A stretch of 64,000 nt of DNA from Ramlibacter pinisoli (GTDB taxonomy: Bacteria > Pseudomonadota > Gammaproteobacteria > Burkholderiales > Burkholderiaceae_C): the NCBI RefSeq assembly GCF_009758015.1, contig NZ_WSEL01000003.1, positions 496,001 to 560,000 of the forward strand, read 5' to 3'. Below the pieces are notes generated by a model. That model saw only the letters and a program-made list of their open reading frames with translations, had not been told where the DNA came from and made no database searches. Both the position numbers and the translations under genes were made by a program. Positions 1 to 8,382 of the stretch are shown here, piece after piece. Numbering within the stretch: position 1 is the stretch's first letter; each line of letters begins with the position of its first letter.

Positions 1-1
1 C

Positions 2-1663
2 CAGCGGCACGGCGTGGAGGTCGTGTTCGGCCAGAGCCTGCCCTCGATGCTGCACCTGGCGTGCGAGCAGGCCGGCATCCGGCAGCTGGCGTACCGGACC
101 GAGAACGCCGGCGGCTACATGGCCGACGCCCACGCTCGCCTGACGCTGCGGCCGTCCATCGTCACCGCGCAGAACGGCCCGGCCGCCACGCTGCTGGTGG
201 CGCCGCTGGCCGAGGCCCTCAAGGCGTCCGTGCCCCTCATCGCGCTGGTGCAGGACGTCAACCGGGCCGACACCGACCGCAATGCCTTCCAGGACCTGGA
301 CCACCTGCAGCTGTTCGCCGGCTGCGCCAAGTGGATCCGGCGCGTCACCGAAGCCTCCCGGGTCGAGGACTACGTCGACCAGGCGTTCGTCGCCGCCTGC
401 TCCGGCCGGCCCGGCCCGGTGGTCCTGCTGCTGCCGGCCGACCTGCTGCAGGAAGCGGCCCCGCCCGCGCAGCGCCGCGCGAACCTGGGCCGCTTCCCGC
501 TCGACCGGCCGGTGGCGGCCCCGGACGCGCTGCGCCAGGCCGCGACGCTGCTGGCCGGCGCCCGCGCGCCGCTCGTGATCGCCGGCGGCGGCGTGCACCT
601 GTCCGGCGCGCACGACGCGCTGGCGGCCCTGCAGGAGGCCGCCCACCTGCCGGTGGCCACCACCGTGATGGGCAAGGGCGCGGTCGACGAACTGCACCCG
701 CTCTCGATCGGCGTGGTCGGCTACTTCATGGGACGCAACGGCGCCACCCGCCACCACCGAGAACTCGTGACGCAGGCCGACGTGGTCCTGCTGGTGGGCA
801 CGCGCACCAACCAGAACGGCACCGACTCCTGGAAGCTGTACCCGCGCGGCGCGACCTACATCCACCTCGATGCCGATCCCACCGAGGTGGGCCGCAACTA
901 CGAGGCGCTGCGGCTGGTGGGCGACGCCCGCGAGACGCTGGCGGCACTCACGCGCGAACTGGCCGCCGCCGACCTGTCGGTGCGCGCCGGCCAGCGCACG
1001 GCGCTGCAGGGCCGCATCGCCGGCGCCCGCGACGCGCACCGCCGCGAGGCCCAGGCCGTCGTCGGGTCCGCCGCCGTGCCGGTGCGGCCCGAGCGCGTGA
1101 TGCAGGAGCTCGACCGGGTGCTCACGCCGGACAGCCTGGTGGTGTCCGACGCCAGCTACTCGTCGGTGTGGACGAGCAACTACCTCACCAGCCGGCGCGC
1201 CGGCATGCGCTTCCTCACGCCGCGCGGGCTGGCCGGCCTGGGCTGGGGCTTCCCCATGGCGCTGGGGGCCAAGGTAGCCCGGCCCGATGCCGAGGTGTTC
1301 TGCGTGGCCGGCGACGGCGGCTTCGGCCACGTCTGGTCCGAGCTGGAGACGGCCGCCCGCGGCGGCCTGCGGGTGACGCTGATCGTCCTGAACAACGGCA
1401 TCCTCGGCTTCCAGAAGCATGCCGAGAACGTGAAGTACGGGGCCCACACCACCGCGGTGGACTTCGCGCCGGTGGACCACGCGGCCATCGCCCGCGCCTG
1501 CGGCTGCGACGGCATCCGCGTGACGCATCCCGACGAACTGGCGCCGGCCCTGCAGCAGGCCCGGCGGTCCGCCGTCACGACGCTGATCGACGTGGTGTGC
1601 GACCCGAACGCATTCCCGCCCCTGACCTTCTTCACGCCCGACGTCGTGGCGGCGCCGGCATGA
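2..1663 (+). CDS. Thiamine diphosphate-dependent enzyme, acetolactate synthase-like (5' partial)
   Basis: Member of the ThDP-dependent decarboxylase/carboligase superfamily (acetolactate synthase, benzoylformate decarboxylase and relatives). The reading frame is open to the first base, and the visible start (QRHGVEVVFG) matches the usual position about 10 residues into these proteins, so the true start lies just upstream of the window; the GTG at 14 is probably internal. The glutamate that activates the cofactor sits in RTENAGGYMAD. The C-terminal half has the ThDP/Mg motif GDGGFGHVW followed about 20 residues later by LNN. The stop overlaps the next start (ATGA), so it is co-transcribed with an SDR gene. 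The substrate cannot be read from sequence. With an alpha-hydroxy-acid oxidase downstream, decarboxylation of a 2-keto acid is a reasonable inference; a true anabolic acetolactate synthase is less likely because no ilvN-type small subunit follows. Confidence 0.85.
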   Translation, partial: QRHGVEVVFGQSLPSMLHLACEQAGIRQLAYRTENAGGYMADAHARLTLRPSIVTAQNGPAATLLVAPLAEALKASVPLIALVQDVNRADTDRNAFQDLDHLQLFAGCAKWIRRVTEASRVEDYVDQAFVAACSGRPGPVVLLLPADLLQEAAPPAQRRANLGRFPLDRPVAAPDALRQAATLLAGARAPLVIAGGGVHLSGAHDALAALQEAAHLPVATTVMGKGAVDELHPLSIGVVGYFMGRNGATRHHRELVTQADVVLLVGTRTNQNGTDSWKLYPRGATYIHLDADPTEVGRNYEALRLVGDARETLAALTRELAAADLSVRAGQRTALQGRIAGARDAHRREAQAVVGSAAVPVRPERVMQELDRVLTPDSLVVSDASYSSVWTSNYLTSRRAGMRFLTPRGLAGLGWGFPMALGAKVARPDAEVFCVAGDGGFGHVWSELETAARGGLRVTLIVLNNGILGFQKHAENVKYGAHTTAVDFAPVDHAAIARACGCDGIRVTHPDELAPALQQARRSAVTTLIDVVCDPNAFPPLTFFTPDVVAAPA

Positions 1664-2403
1664 GCGGGCCGCTGCACGGCCAGGTGGCCTGGATATCGGG
1701 TGCCAGCAGCGGCATCGGGCTGGCCAGCGCGCGCCTGCTGGCCCAGGACGGCGCCACCGTGGTGCTCACCGCGCGGGACGCGGCCAACCTGGAACACGCG
1801 GCCGACGAGCTGCGAGGCCTGGCCGGACCGGTGCACGCCGTCGCGGCCGATGTCACCGACGGCGCCGCCGTCCAGGCCGCCGCGCAGCACATCGCAGCCG
1901 GCTTCGGCGGCGTCGACATCCTGGTCAACTCGGCCGGCCTGAACGTGGCGCGCCGGGCCTGGTCCGAGGTCGAACCTCCCGACTGGCAGCGTGTGTTCGA
2001 CGTCAACGTCACCGGCACCTACCACTGCATCCGCGCGGTGTTGCCCGGCATGCGAGCGAAGGGCGCGGGCCTGGTGATCAACATCGCGTCCTGGGCCGGC
2101 CGCTTTCCGTCCGGCAAGGCCGGCCCGGCCTACAACGCCGCCAAGAGCGCCGTGATCGCGCTCACGCAGACGCTGAACATGGAGGAACACCGGCACGGCA
2201 TCCGCGCCTGCGCGCTGTCGCCGGGCGAAACCGCGACGCCCATCATGGCGCGCCGCGCGGTGCCGCCGACGCCGCAGGAACTGGCCCGCATGCTGCAGCC
2301 GGACGACGTGGCGGCGGTGGTGCAGATGGTGGCGCGGATGCCGCCGCGCGCCTGCGTGAACGAGGTGGTCATCACCCCCACCGCCAACCACGCCTGGCGC
2401 TGA
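1660..2403 (+). CDS. SDR family NAD(P)-dependent oxidoreductase
   Basis: Classical short-chain dehydrogenase/reductase of 247 residues. Visible motifs are the nucleotide-binding GASSGIG (residues 14-20), the structural NSAG (90-93), and the catalytic serine S144, Y158 and K162 in a normal YNAAK arrangement. It starts at an ATG overlapping the stop of the upstream ThDP enzyme, so the two are translationally coupled. A reasonable inference is reduction of the aldehyde or ketone made by its neighbour, or oxidation of an alcohol. Coenzyme preference and substrate are not evident. Confidence 0.9.
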   Translation: MSGPLHGQVAWISGASSGIGLASARLLAQDGATVVLTARDAANLEHAADELRGLAGPVHAVAADVTDGAAVQAAAQHIAAGFGGVDILVNSAGLNVARRAWSEVEPPDWQRVFDVNVTGTYHCIRAVLPGMRAKGAGLVINIASWAGRFPSGKAGPAYNAAKSAVIALTQTLNMEEHRHGIRACALSPGETATPIMARRAVPPTPQELARMLQPDDVAAVVQMVARMPPRACVNEVVITPTANHAWR

Positions 2404-2461
2404 GCCCGGCCGCTAGGGTCGGCCTCGATGCGGGCCCTGCCCGATCGCTGGACAATCGGGC

Positions 2462-3256
2462 ATGGACATGCCCACTGGCACCCAGAGCCTCGCGCGCGGC
2501 ATCAAGCTGCTGCGCGTGCTCGCCACGCGCGGCGACATCGGCTGGCGCCTGTCCGACCTCGCCGCCGCCTGCGGCCTCGACAAGGGAACGGCGCACCGCA
2601 TGCTGGCCGCCCTGGTGATCGAGCGGCTGGTGCAGCAACGCCCCGGCGACAAGCGCTACCTGCCCGGCCCGCTGCTGTACGAACTCGGGCTGTCGCTGCA
2701 CGGCCAGCATGCCTTCCAGGGCGCCGCCGAGAAGCAGCTGGCGGCCTGGGTGCGCCGCATCGACGCCAGCGCACTGCTGCTGCTGCGCAGCGGCTGCGAG
2801 TACGTGTGCAGCGTGCGCGCCGGCCCGGCCAAGGTGCCGGGGCTGATGGTCGACCAGGGCACGCGCCGCCCGCTCTTCACCTCGGTCGGCGGCGTCGCCA
2901 TCCTGCAGGCGCTGCCGCCCGACGAGGCCGCCGAGGTGCTCGAGAACAACGTCGCGCAGGAGGTCGCCAAGCGCGGCGCCGTGCGCCTGGACGCGCTGGC
3001 GGCGATGCGCGAGCGGTCGCAGCGGCATGGCTTCGGCGTCAACCTGGGCGACGTGGTGAGCGGCGTCCATGCCTTCGCCGTGGCCGTGCACGCACCCGAC
3101 GGCCAGCCGTTCGCCGCACTGTGCCTGGTCGGCACCGAGGAACGCTTCCCGGCGGCCAGCCCGCAGGACGTGCGGCCGGAACTCGACCGCATGGCCCGGC
3201 AGCTCGAGGCCGACGCCGCGCGGCTGCTGTTCAGCCCGCGCGTGGCCGAAGCATAA
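2462..3256 (+). CDS. IclR family transcriptional regulator
   Basis: A 264-residue protein with an N-terminal winged helix-turn-helix (about residues 10-70, ending in the wing segment GDKRYLPGPLLYELG) and a C-terminal IclR effector-binding domain. IclR proteins usually bind small organic acids and control a neighbouring catabolic operon. The ATG at 2462 is followed by another in-frame ATG at 2468; either could be the start. Two similar dyads of the form GTTTCA-N5-TGAAAC lie downstream, before the alpha-hydroxy-acid oxidase and before the Bug gene, and are good candidates for its operators. It probably controls the cluster from about 3300 to 7252. Confidence 0.9.
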   Translation: MDMPTGTQSLARGIKLLRVLATRGDIGWRLSDLAAACGLDKGTAHRMLAALVIERLVQQRPGDKRYLPGPLLYELGLSLHGQHAFQGAAEKQLAAWVRRIDASALLLLRSGCEYVCSVRAGPAKVPGLMVDQGTRRPLFTSVGGVAILQALPPDEAAEVLENNVAQEVAKRGAVRLDALAAMRERSQRHGFGVNLGDVVSGVHAFAVAVHAPDGQPFAALCLVGTEERFPAASPQDVRPELDRMARQLEADAARLLFSPRVAEA

Positions 3257-3273
3257 GGTTCAGGATGTGAAAC
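3257..3273. promoter_or_regulatory. Putative IclR operator, copy 1
   Basis: GGTTCA-ggatg-TGAAAC, one mismatch from the dyad GTTTCA-N5-TGAAAC. It begins immediately after the iclR stop codon and lies 55 bases before the alpha-hydroxy-acid oxidase start. The same dyad, perfect and with the same 5-base spacer, occurs at 4590-4606 before the next transcription unit, and both copies are followed by TTC. Assignment to the adjacent IclR protein is inference. Confidence 0.5.
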
Positions 3274-3327
3274 TTCACCCGGCGCAGCCCTTGGGCGGCG
3301 CCGCCGGGACCGATAACGTTCGGGCCC

Positions 3328-4554
3328 ATGGATTTCCGCTCCGCGATCAACCTCGACGACTTCCGGGCCATTGCGCGCCGCAAGCTTCCGCGCATCGCCT
3401 TCGACTTCATCGAAGGCGGGGCCGACGACGAACACTGCCTGCAACGCAACCGCGACGCGTTCCAGCAATACCGGCTGCTGCCGCGCTACCTGGTCGACGT
3501 GAGCGAGCGCGACCAGTCGACGGTGCTGCTGGGCCGCCGCTACGCGAGCCCGTTCGGCATCTCCCCGACCGGCCTGGCCGGCCTGTTCTGCCCCGACGCC
3601 GACGTGTTGCTGGCGCAGGCCGCCGCAGCCGCCAACGTGCCCTTCCTGCTGTCCAGCGCCGCCAACGGGTCGCTCGAGGACGTGGTGCGCGCCGCGCCCG
3701 AGCACGTCTGGTTCCAGATGTACTGCACCCGCGACGAGGCGATCAACGCCGACCTGGTGCGCCGGGCGCGCGCCGCCGGCGTGCGCGTGCTGGTGGTGTC
3801 GGTCGACGTGCCGGTCAACTCGAACCGCGAGCGCAACCGCCGCAACGGCTTCAGCCGCCCCTTCCGCATGACGCCCGGCGTGGTGCTGGAAGCGCTGGCG
3901 CATCCGGCCTGGGTGCTGCGCTACCTGCGCACCGGCGGCATCCCGATGATGCGCAACTGGCAGCCCTACGGGCCGGCCGGCGCGAACGCCGCGCAGGTGG
4001 CCGACCTGTACGGCACGCTGACGCCCGCCCCCATGGTGTCGTGGGGCCACCTGCAGCGCATCCGCGAAGCCTGGCCGGGCCCGCTGGTCGTCAAGGGCCT
4101 GCTGCATCCCGACGACGCGCGCCAGGCCACGCGGCTGGGCGCCGACGCGCTGGTGGTGTCCAACCACGGCGGCCGCCAGCTCGACGCCGCACCGTCGCCG
4201 CTGGAGATGCTGCCGGCGATCCGCGCCGCCGTCGGCGACGACACGGAGCTCATCCTCGACAGCGGCGTGCGCCGCGGCTCGGACATCGTGATCGCGCGCT
4301 GCCTCGGCGCCAAGGCCGCCCTGTTCGGCCGCCCCACCCTGTTCGCTGCCGCCGCCGGCGGCCGGGCCGGCATCGACCGTGCGCTGCAGATCGTGCGCAA
4401 CGAGGTCGACATGGTGCTGGCCCAGATCGGCTGCCGCGCCTTCGATTCGCTGCACCGCGGCTACCTGTGGCCGGCAACGGCCGACCGGCAACCGGCCGCG
4501 CCGCAGGCGGCGCCCGCGCCTGTGCTGCAGGCAGCCCAGCACGAGACCGCCTGA
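3328..4554 (+). CDS. FMN-dependent alpha-hydroxy-acid oxidase/dehydrogenase
   Basis: Member of the lactate oxidase / glycolate oxidase / mandelate dehydrogenase family (408 residues, FMN-bound TIM barrel), oxidising a 2-hydroxy acid to a 2-keto acid. The N-terminus AINLDDFRAIARRKLPRIAFDFIEGGADDE is the family opening. The active-site signature SNHGGRQLD lies near residues 278-286, with the catalytic histidine and substrate-binding arginine, followed by the FMN-phosphate region DSGVRRGSD and GRPTLFAAA. The substrate side chain is unknown. The keto acid product could feed the ThDP enzyme upstream. It lies 55 bases after an IclR-type dyad. Confidence 0.9.
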   Translation: MDFRSAINLDDFRAIARRKLPRIAFDFIEGGADDEHCLQRNRDAFQQYRLLPRYLVDVSERDQSTVLLGRRYASPFGISPTGLAGLFCPDADVLLAQAAAAANVPFLLSSAANGSLEDVVRAAPEHVWFQMYCTRDEAINADLVRRARAAGVRVLVVSVDVPVNSNRERNRRNGFSRPFRMTPGVVLEALAHPAWVLRYLRTGGIPMMRNWQPYGPAGANAAQVADLYGTLTPAPMVSWGHLQRIREAWPGPLVVKGLLHPDDARQATRLGADALVVSNHGGRQLDAAPSPLEMLPAIRAAVGDDTELILDSGVRRGSDIVIARCLGAKAALFGRPTLFAAAAGGRAGIDRALQIVRNEVDMVLAQIGCRAFDSLHRGYLWPATADRQPAAPQAAPAPVLQAAQHETA

Positions 4555-4589
4555 GCGTGCGGCCCAGCTCCTCCTGCCAGTCACCAAGA

Positions 4590-4606
4590 GTTTCAAAACA
4601 TGAAAC
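4590..4606. promoter_or_regulatory. Putative IclR operator, copy 2
   Basis: Perfect inverted repeat GTTTCA-aaaca-TGAAAC, extendable by one base on each side (A on the left, T on the right). It lies between the oxidase stop and the Bug gene start at 4678, where a promoter for the Bug-dioxygenase-aldolase unit would be expected. It has the same architecture as the site at 3257-3273. Confidence 0.55.
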
Positions 4607-4677
4607 TTCGACTGACTTCCCGGTCGTCGCGCCCCGTAGCGGGCGCTAAGGTCGGCGGCCGAAACAGGAGACAAGCC

Positions 4678-5655
4678 GTGCCCTCGACCATCCGCCGCCA
4701 GCTGCTGGCTCTCGCCGCCGCGCCCCTGCTGGCCACCGCCGGCCTCGCCCACGCGCAAGGCCATGCCGACTACCCCAACCGCCCGGTGAAGATCATCGTG
4801 GCCTACCCCGCGGGCCAGAGCACCGACATCGCCACCCGCTACTTCGCGACCAAGCTGACGCAGGCCATGGGCCAGAGCTTCTTCGTCGAGAACCGGCCCG
4901 GCGCGTCCGGCAACATCGGGACCGCCGTCGCGGCGCGCGCCACCCCGGACGGCTACACGCTGATCATGGGCGCCTCGGGCACGCACGCGATGAACCCGGC
5001 GCTGTTCGACAACACGGGTTTCGATGCCGACAAGGATTTCGACGCCATCGTGCTGACGGCGCTGATCCCGTTCGCCATCTCCACCGGCCCGAACAGCCCG
5101 GTCAACTCGCTCACCGAGCTGATTGCGCTCGCAAGGAAGCAGCCGGGCCAGGTGAACGCCGCCATTCCCAGCGTCACCGGCCAGCTGGTGTTCGAGATGC
5201 TCAAGCAGCGGGACGTGCCGCTGTTCGCGGTGAAGTTCAAGGGCTCGGCCGACTCGATGACCGCCGTGCTCGGTGGCCACGTGCAGGTGCTGATCGACAC
5301 CGTGGCCGCCACGCGCACGCAGCTGGGCAAGATCAAGCCGCTGGCCGTGACCACCGCCGCGCCCATGGGCTCCATGCCGGGCGTGAAGACCGCGAGCGAA
5401 CAGGGCCTGGCCAACTTCAACATCGCCGCCTGGAACGCGCTGATGACGCCCAAGGGCGTGCCCGCCGACATCCAGGCCAGGCTGGCCGCCGAGATGCGCA
5501 AGATCCTCGACCTGCCCGAGACCCAGAAAGCCCTGGCCGACCTGGGCTTCGAACGCGCCCCCGTGCGCACCAATGCCGAACTGAACGCGTGGCTGGCCGA
5601 GGAGCGCCGCAACTACGCCCACGTGATCAAGACGGCCCAGATGAAACCCGAATGA
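4678..5655 (+). CDS. Bug/TctC family tripartite tricarboxylate transporter substrate-binding protein
   Basis: Periplasmic solute-binding protein of the Bug (TctC) family, about 325 residues. I choose the GTG at 4678 because it has an AGGAG box 7 bases upstream and is followed directly by a signal peptide (RRQLLALAAAPLLATAGLAHAQG); an in-frame ATG at 4600 would put 26 extra residues before the signal. Family features include the PNRPVKIIVAYPAG opening, ENRPGASGNIGT and DGYTLIMG. Bug proteins bind carboxylates or amino acids and in Burkholderiales are often encoded without TctAB membrane partners, as here. It probably captures the substrate of the surrounding pathway. Confidence 0.9.
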   Translation: MPSTIRRQLLALAAAPLLATAGLAHAQGHADYPNRPVKIIVAYPAGQSTDIATRYFATKLTQAMGQSFFVENRPGASGNIGTAVAARATPDGYTLIMGASGTHAMNPALFDNTGFDADKDFDAIVLTALIPFAISTGPNSPVNSLTELIALARKQPGQVNAAIPSVTGQLVFEMLKQRDVPLFAVKFKGSADSMTAVLGGHVQVLIDTVAATRTQLGKIKPLAVTTAAPMGSMPGVKTASEQGLANFNIAAWNALMTPKGVPADIQARLAAEMRKILDLPETQKALADLGFERAPVRTNAELNAWLAEERRNYAHVIKTAQMKPE

Positions 5656-5663
5656 GGTCCCGC

Positions 5664-6542
5664 ATGCCCAAGATCCGCACCACCCCCCTGCACAGCACCT
5701 TCGCCACCGAGGTGCACGTCCCCGTGATGGACATCCTCGACGATCCGGATGCGATCGAGGAACTCAAAGGCCTGTGGCAGAAGTCGCCGGTGATGATCTT
5801 CCGCCGCCAGTCGCTGGAGGAATCGGAACTGGTGCGCTTCACCGAGCGCTTCGGCAAGTGCGAGACCACCGGCCGCAAGGACATCCAGTCGCCCTACCAG
5901 GAACAGATCATCTACTTCAGCACGCTGAAGTACGCCAACGGCAACTTCGTCGGCGGCTTCGCCGGCGGCGACGACGTCGACTGGCACTCCGACCAGACCT
6001 ACCAGGTCCGTCCGGCCACCGGCGCCATGCTGTACGGCACCGAAGTGCCGCGCGACGGCGGCGACATCTACTGGGCCGACCAGTACGGCGCCTGGGACCG
6101 CCTGCCCAAGGACATCCAGCAGCTGATCGAGGGCCGCAACGGCACCTACCGCTACGCCAAGCGCTACGCGATGCTCAATGCGCTGGAGCTCAAGGACAAG
6201 GAAAAGGCCAACGCGATGCTGAGCCTTCCCGACGCGCAGCACCCGCTGGTGCTCACGCACCCGCGCACCGGCCGCAAGGCGCTCTATGCCGACCCCACCA
6301 CGCTGGTGGCCATCGAAGGCCTGTCCGACGAAGAAGCCGCCCGCGTGATGCCCATCCTGTTCGAAGCCGGCGGCCACCCGTCGCTGGTCTACCGGCACAA
6401 GGTGCACAACGGCGACCTGCTGATGTGGGACAACGGCTGCACCATGCACCGCCGCGACGAGATGCGGCTGGACCAGCCGCGCCTGATGAAGCGCACGACC
6501 TTCCGCCTGGCGGCCGGCGACTACTGCGTGCCGAAGGCCTGA
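5664..6542 (+). CDS. TauD/TfdA family Fe(II)/2-oxoglutarate dioxygenase
   Basis: Alpha-ketoglutarate-dependent dioxygenase of the TauD/TfdA family, about 292 residues. The iron ligands are visible as H108 and D110 in WHSDQTY and the distal H262 in MWDNGCTMHRRDE, with a downstream arginine (RTTFRLAAGD) for 2-oxoglutarate. The start at 5664 (MPKIRTT) has AGG 6 bases upstream; an alternative ATG at 5652 overlaps the Bug stop, so the two genes are coupled either way. The family hydroxylates taurine, phenoxyacetates, sulfonates or carnitine-like acids; the substrate is not evident. It sits between the binding protein and the aldolase, suggesting hydroxylation of the imported acid. Confidence 0.9.
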   Translation: MPKIRTTPLHSTFATEVHVPVMDILDDPDAIEELKGLWQKSPVMIFRRQSLEESELVRFTERFGKCETTGRKDIQSPYQEQIIYFSTLKYANGNFVGGFAGGDDVDWHSDQTYQVRPATGAMLYGTEVPRDGGDIYWADQYGAWDRLPKDIQQLIEGRNGTYRYAKRYAMLNALELKDKEKANAMLSLPDAQHPLVLTHPRTGRKALYADPTTLVAIEGLSDEEAARVMPILFEAGGHPSLVYRHKVHNGDLLMWDNGCTMHRRDEMRLDQPRLMKRTTFRLAAGDYCVPKA

Positions 6543-6547
6543 CGCCC

Positions 6548-7252
6548 ATGAGCCCGTCCAAGGTCTACCTCAAGGTCAACCGCGTCCCGGCCGACATCGT
6601 CGCCAAGGCGCGCGAGATCACCGTCGCCGACATCCACGAGGCCATGGGCCCGCCCGGCCGCGCGGCGCTGATGGCAGGCCGCATGCGGCCGCTGCAACCG
6701 GGCCAGAAGATCGCCGGGCCGGCCGTCACGGCGTTCTGCTGGCCGGGCGACAACCTGATGATGCACCGCGCGCTCTACCTGGCCCAGCCCGGCGACGTGC
6801 TGGTCGTGGTCTGCCAGGCCGAGCTGTCCGGCGCGCAGTGGGGCGACCTGGCCACCCGCTACGCGATGAAGAAGGGACTGGCCGGCGTGGTGGTGCAAGG
6901 CAGCGCGCGCGACATCGACCAGGTGCGCGAGCTGGGCTTCCCGGTGTGGTCGACCCACATCTCGCCAATCCACCCGGACAAGTCCGGCCACGGCTACGTC
7001 AACGCGCCCGTGGTGTGCGAAGGCGTGAACGTGTGTCCCGGCGACCTGATCGTGGCCGATGGCGACGGCGTCATCGCCGTGCCGCGCAAGGACGCCGCGC
7101 GCGTCGTCGCTGCCGCCCAGGCCAAGATGAGCAAGGAAGACGAGGTCATCGAGAAGGTGCGCAACGGCGCCGCCGTCTGGGACCTCAGCGGCGCCGCCGC
7201 GATCTACGCCAAGTTGGAGATCGAGGAAGTCGACGCCGCGTTCGACGACTGA
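6548..7252 (+). CDS. RraA family protein, probable 4-hydroxy-4-methyl-2-oxoglutarate/CHA-type aldolase
   Basis: A 234-residue member of the RraA / HMG-aldolase family, which includes divalent-metal aldolases cleaving 4-hydroxy-4-methyl-2-oxoglutarate or 4-carboxy-4-hydroxy-2-oxoadipate, as well as the RNase E inhibitor RraA. The core GDLATRYAMKKGLAGVVVQG followed by SARDIDQV contains the conserved arginine-aspartate pair used for substrate and metal binding. At 234 residues it is longer than true RraA (about 160), which favours the aldolase-like branch. It starts 5 bases after the dioxygenase stop. Its last 49 bases overlap the 3' end of the convergent redoxin/oxygenase gene. Confidence 0.85.
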   Translation: MSPSKVYLKVNRVPADIVAKAREITVADIHEAMGPPGRAALMAGRMRPLQPGQKIAGPAVTAFCWPGDNLMMHRALYLAQPGDVLVVVCQAELSGAQWGDLATRYAMKKGLAGVVVQGSARDIDQVRELGFPVWSTHISPIHPDKSGHGYVNAPVVCEGVNVCPGDLIVADGDGVIAVPRKDAARVVAAAQAKMSKEDEVIEKVRNGAAVWDLSGAAAIYAKLEIEEVDAAFDD

Positions 7253-8382
7253 CGGCCGGGCGACGGGGCCACCGCGGCCTGCGGCGGCTGCGCCCCGTCG
7301 CCTTCGTCCGCGGCCGGCTGCCGCGACGCCAGGTAGCGCCGGTTCTCCAGCCGCTCGCGGGCGCCCTCCTCGTCATAGAGGAACGGCAGGAACACGTAGC
7401 GCTTGCCGCGGGTCACCGGGGTGGCCTCGTGCAGCAGCGAGCAGGAGAACACCACGGCTCCGCCCGGCGGCGGCGCATACAGGCGGTTGCCGAATTCGGG
7501 AAAGCGCAGCTCGCCGCCTTCAAACTGGCCGGTGTTGAGCACCACCGAGACGGCGAAGCGCCGGTGGCTCGTGCCGCGCGTGGTGTTGTCGCGGTGGGCG
7601 CGGAAATGGTCGTTCGTGCTGGCGTCATAGCAGGCCACCAGCAGTCGCTCCATCCGCGTGGCCCGGAACTGGAACGCCCTCTGGACTTCCGGCAGCAGCC
7701 GCTCCTGGATGCGGCTCTGGCAGGCGCGGCCCAGCGCGGCATCGTCGATGTTGCGGTCGCGGCGGCGCTTGAAGCCGTAGTCGTGATGCTCCACCGTGAG
7801 GCCGGCCTCCTCCCGCATGGTGCCCGACTCCTGGCCGCCGGTGACGCCGTGGTAGCGGATCAGGGCCTCGCACAGCGCCGGCTCGAAGACGCGCGGCACC
7901 ACCAGCACCGGCGCGAACGCGGCGTCGGCGTCGGCGGCGCCGGGGGCCGGCTGGCGTAGGCTGCGCACCACGGCCATGACGCGCCGGAGGTGGGTTTCCG
8001 GCTCCTGGCGCAGGTCGAGCACCGCGACCACGCGCAGGCGCTCGTCGAGGATCACCGTGCAGGGGGTGTCGGCGGCCTGGTACAGCGTGGACACCGAGCG
8101 GTCGAAGTCCCAGAAGTAGCGCAGGCCCGGCAGCTGGTCACGCACGCGCCCGAGCTCCTCGTCCTGCGGGTCGGTGCTGATGCCGAAGAAGAAGGCCCCG
8201 GCGTCGTCGGAGACGGCGGCGTGGCGGTGCAGGTCCTGCAGCACGCGGGCGCTGGCCGGTGAGGCCGACGAGCCGAAGAAGCACAGCACGAGAACGTGGC
8301 CGCCCATCGTGTGGATGTGGAAGCGCGGCTTGCCCGTCGCGCGCGCCACGAACCAGGGTGCCGGCGTTCCCGGGATCAGCAT
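7204..8382 (-). CDS. Redoxin-like domain fused to a prolyl-4-hydroxylase-type 2OG-Fe(II) oxygenase
   Basis: A 392-residue two-domain protein. Residues 1-140 resemble an AhpC/TSA peroxiredoxin (IPGTPAPWF, LVLCFFGSSASPASAR, FFFGISTD, DTPCTVILDERLRVV). The usual peroxidatic cysteine position after the FF-x-x-x segment appears to be serine (SPAS), so peroxidase activity is doubtful. Residues 155-345 form a P4H-like double-stranded beta-helix with H263, D265, H318 and R328 (HFRAHRD, LLHEATPVTRGKR), so the oxygenase centre looks intact. No signal peptide is seen. The tail after about 355 is low-complexity and overlaps rraA antisense by 49 bases. The start overlaps the hemA stop by 7 bases, implying co-transcription with hemA. 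Confidence 0.85.
   Translation of the reverse strand: MLIPGTPAPWFVARATGKPRFHIHTMGGHVLVLCFFGSSASPASARVLQDLHRHAAVSDDAGAFFFGISTDPQDEELGRVRDQLPGLRYFWDFDRSVSTLYQAADTPCTVILDERLRVVAVLDLRQEPETHLRRVMAVVRSLRQPAPGAADADAAFAPVLVVPRVFEPALCEALIRYHGVTGGQESGTMREEAGLTVEHHDYGFKRRRDRNIDDAALGRACQSRIQERLLPEVQRAFQFRATRMERLLVACYDASTNDHFRAHRDNTTRGTSHRRFAVSVVLNTGQFEGGELRFPEFGNRLYAPPPGGAVVFSCSLLHEATPVTRGKRYVFLPFLYDEEGARERLENRRYLASRQPAADEGDGAQPPQAAVAPSPGRQSSNAASTSSISNLA

Noticed and set aside
2656..5622. Long minus-strand open frame of nearly 1000 codons
   Set aside because: It lies opposite iclR, the hydroxy-acid oxidase and the Bug gene, all with clear family motifs; the antisense product is histidine/arginine/glycine-rich noise.
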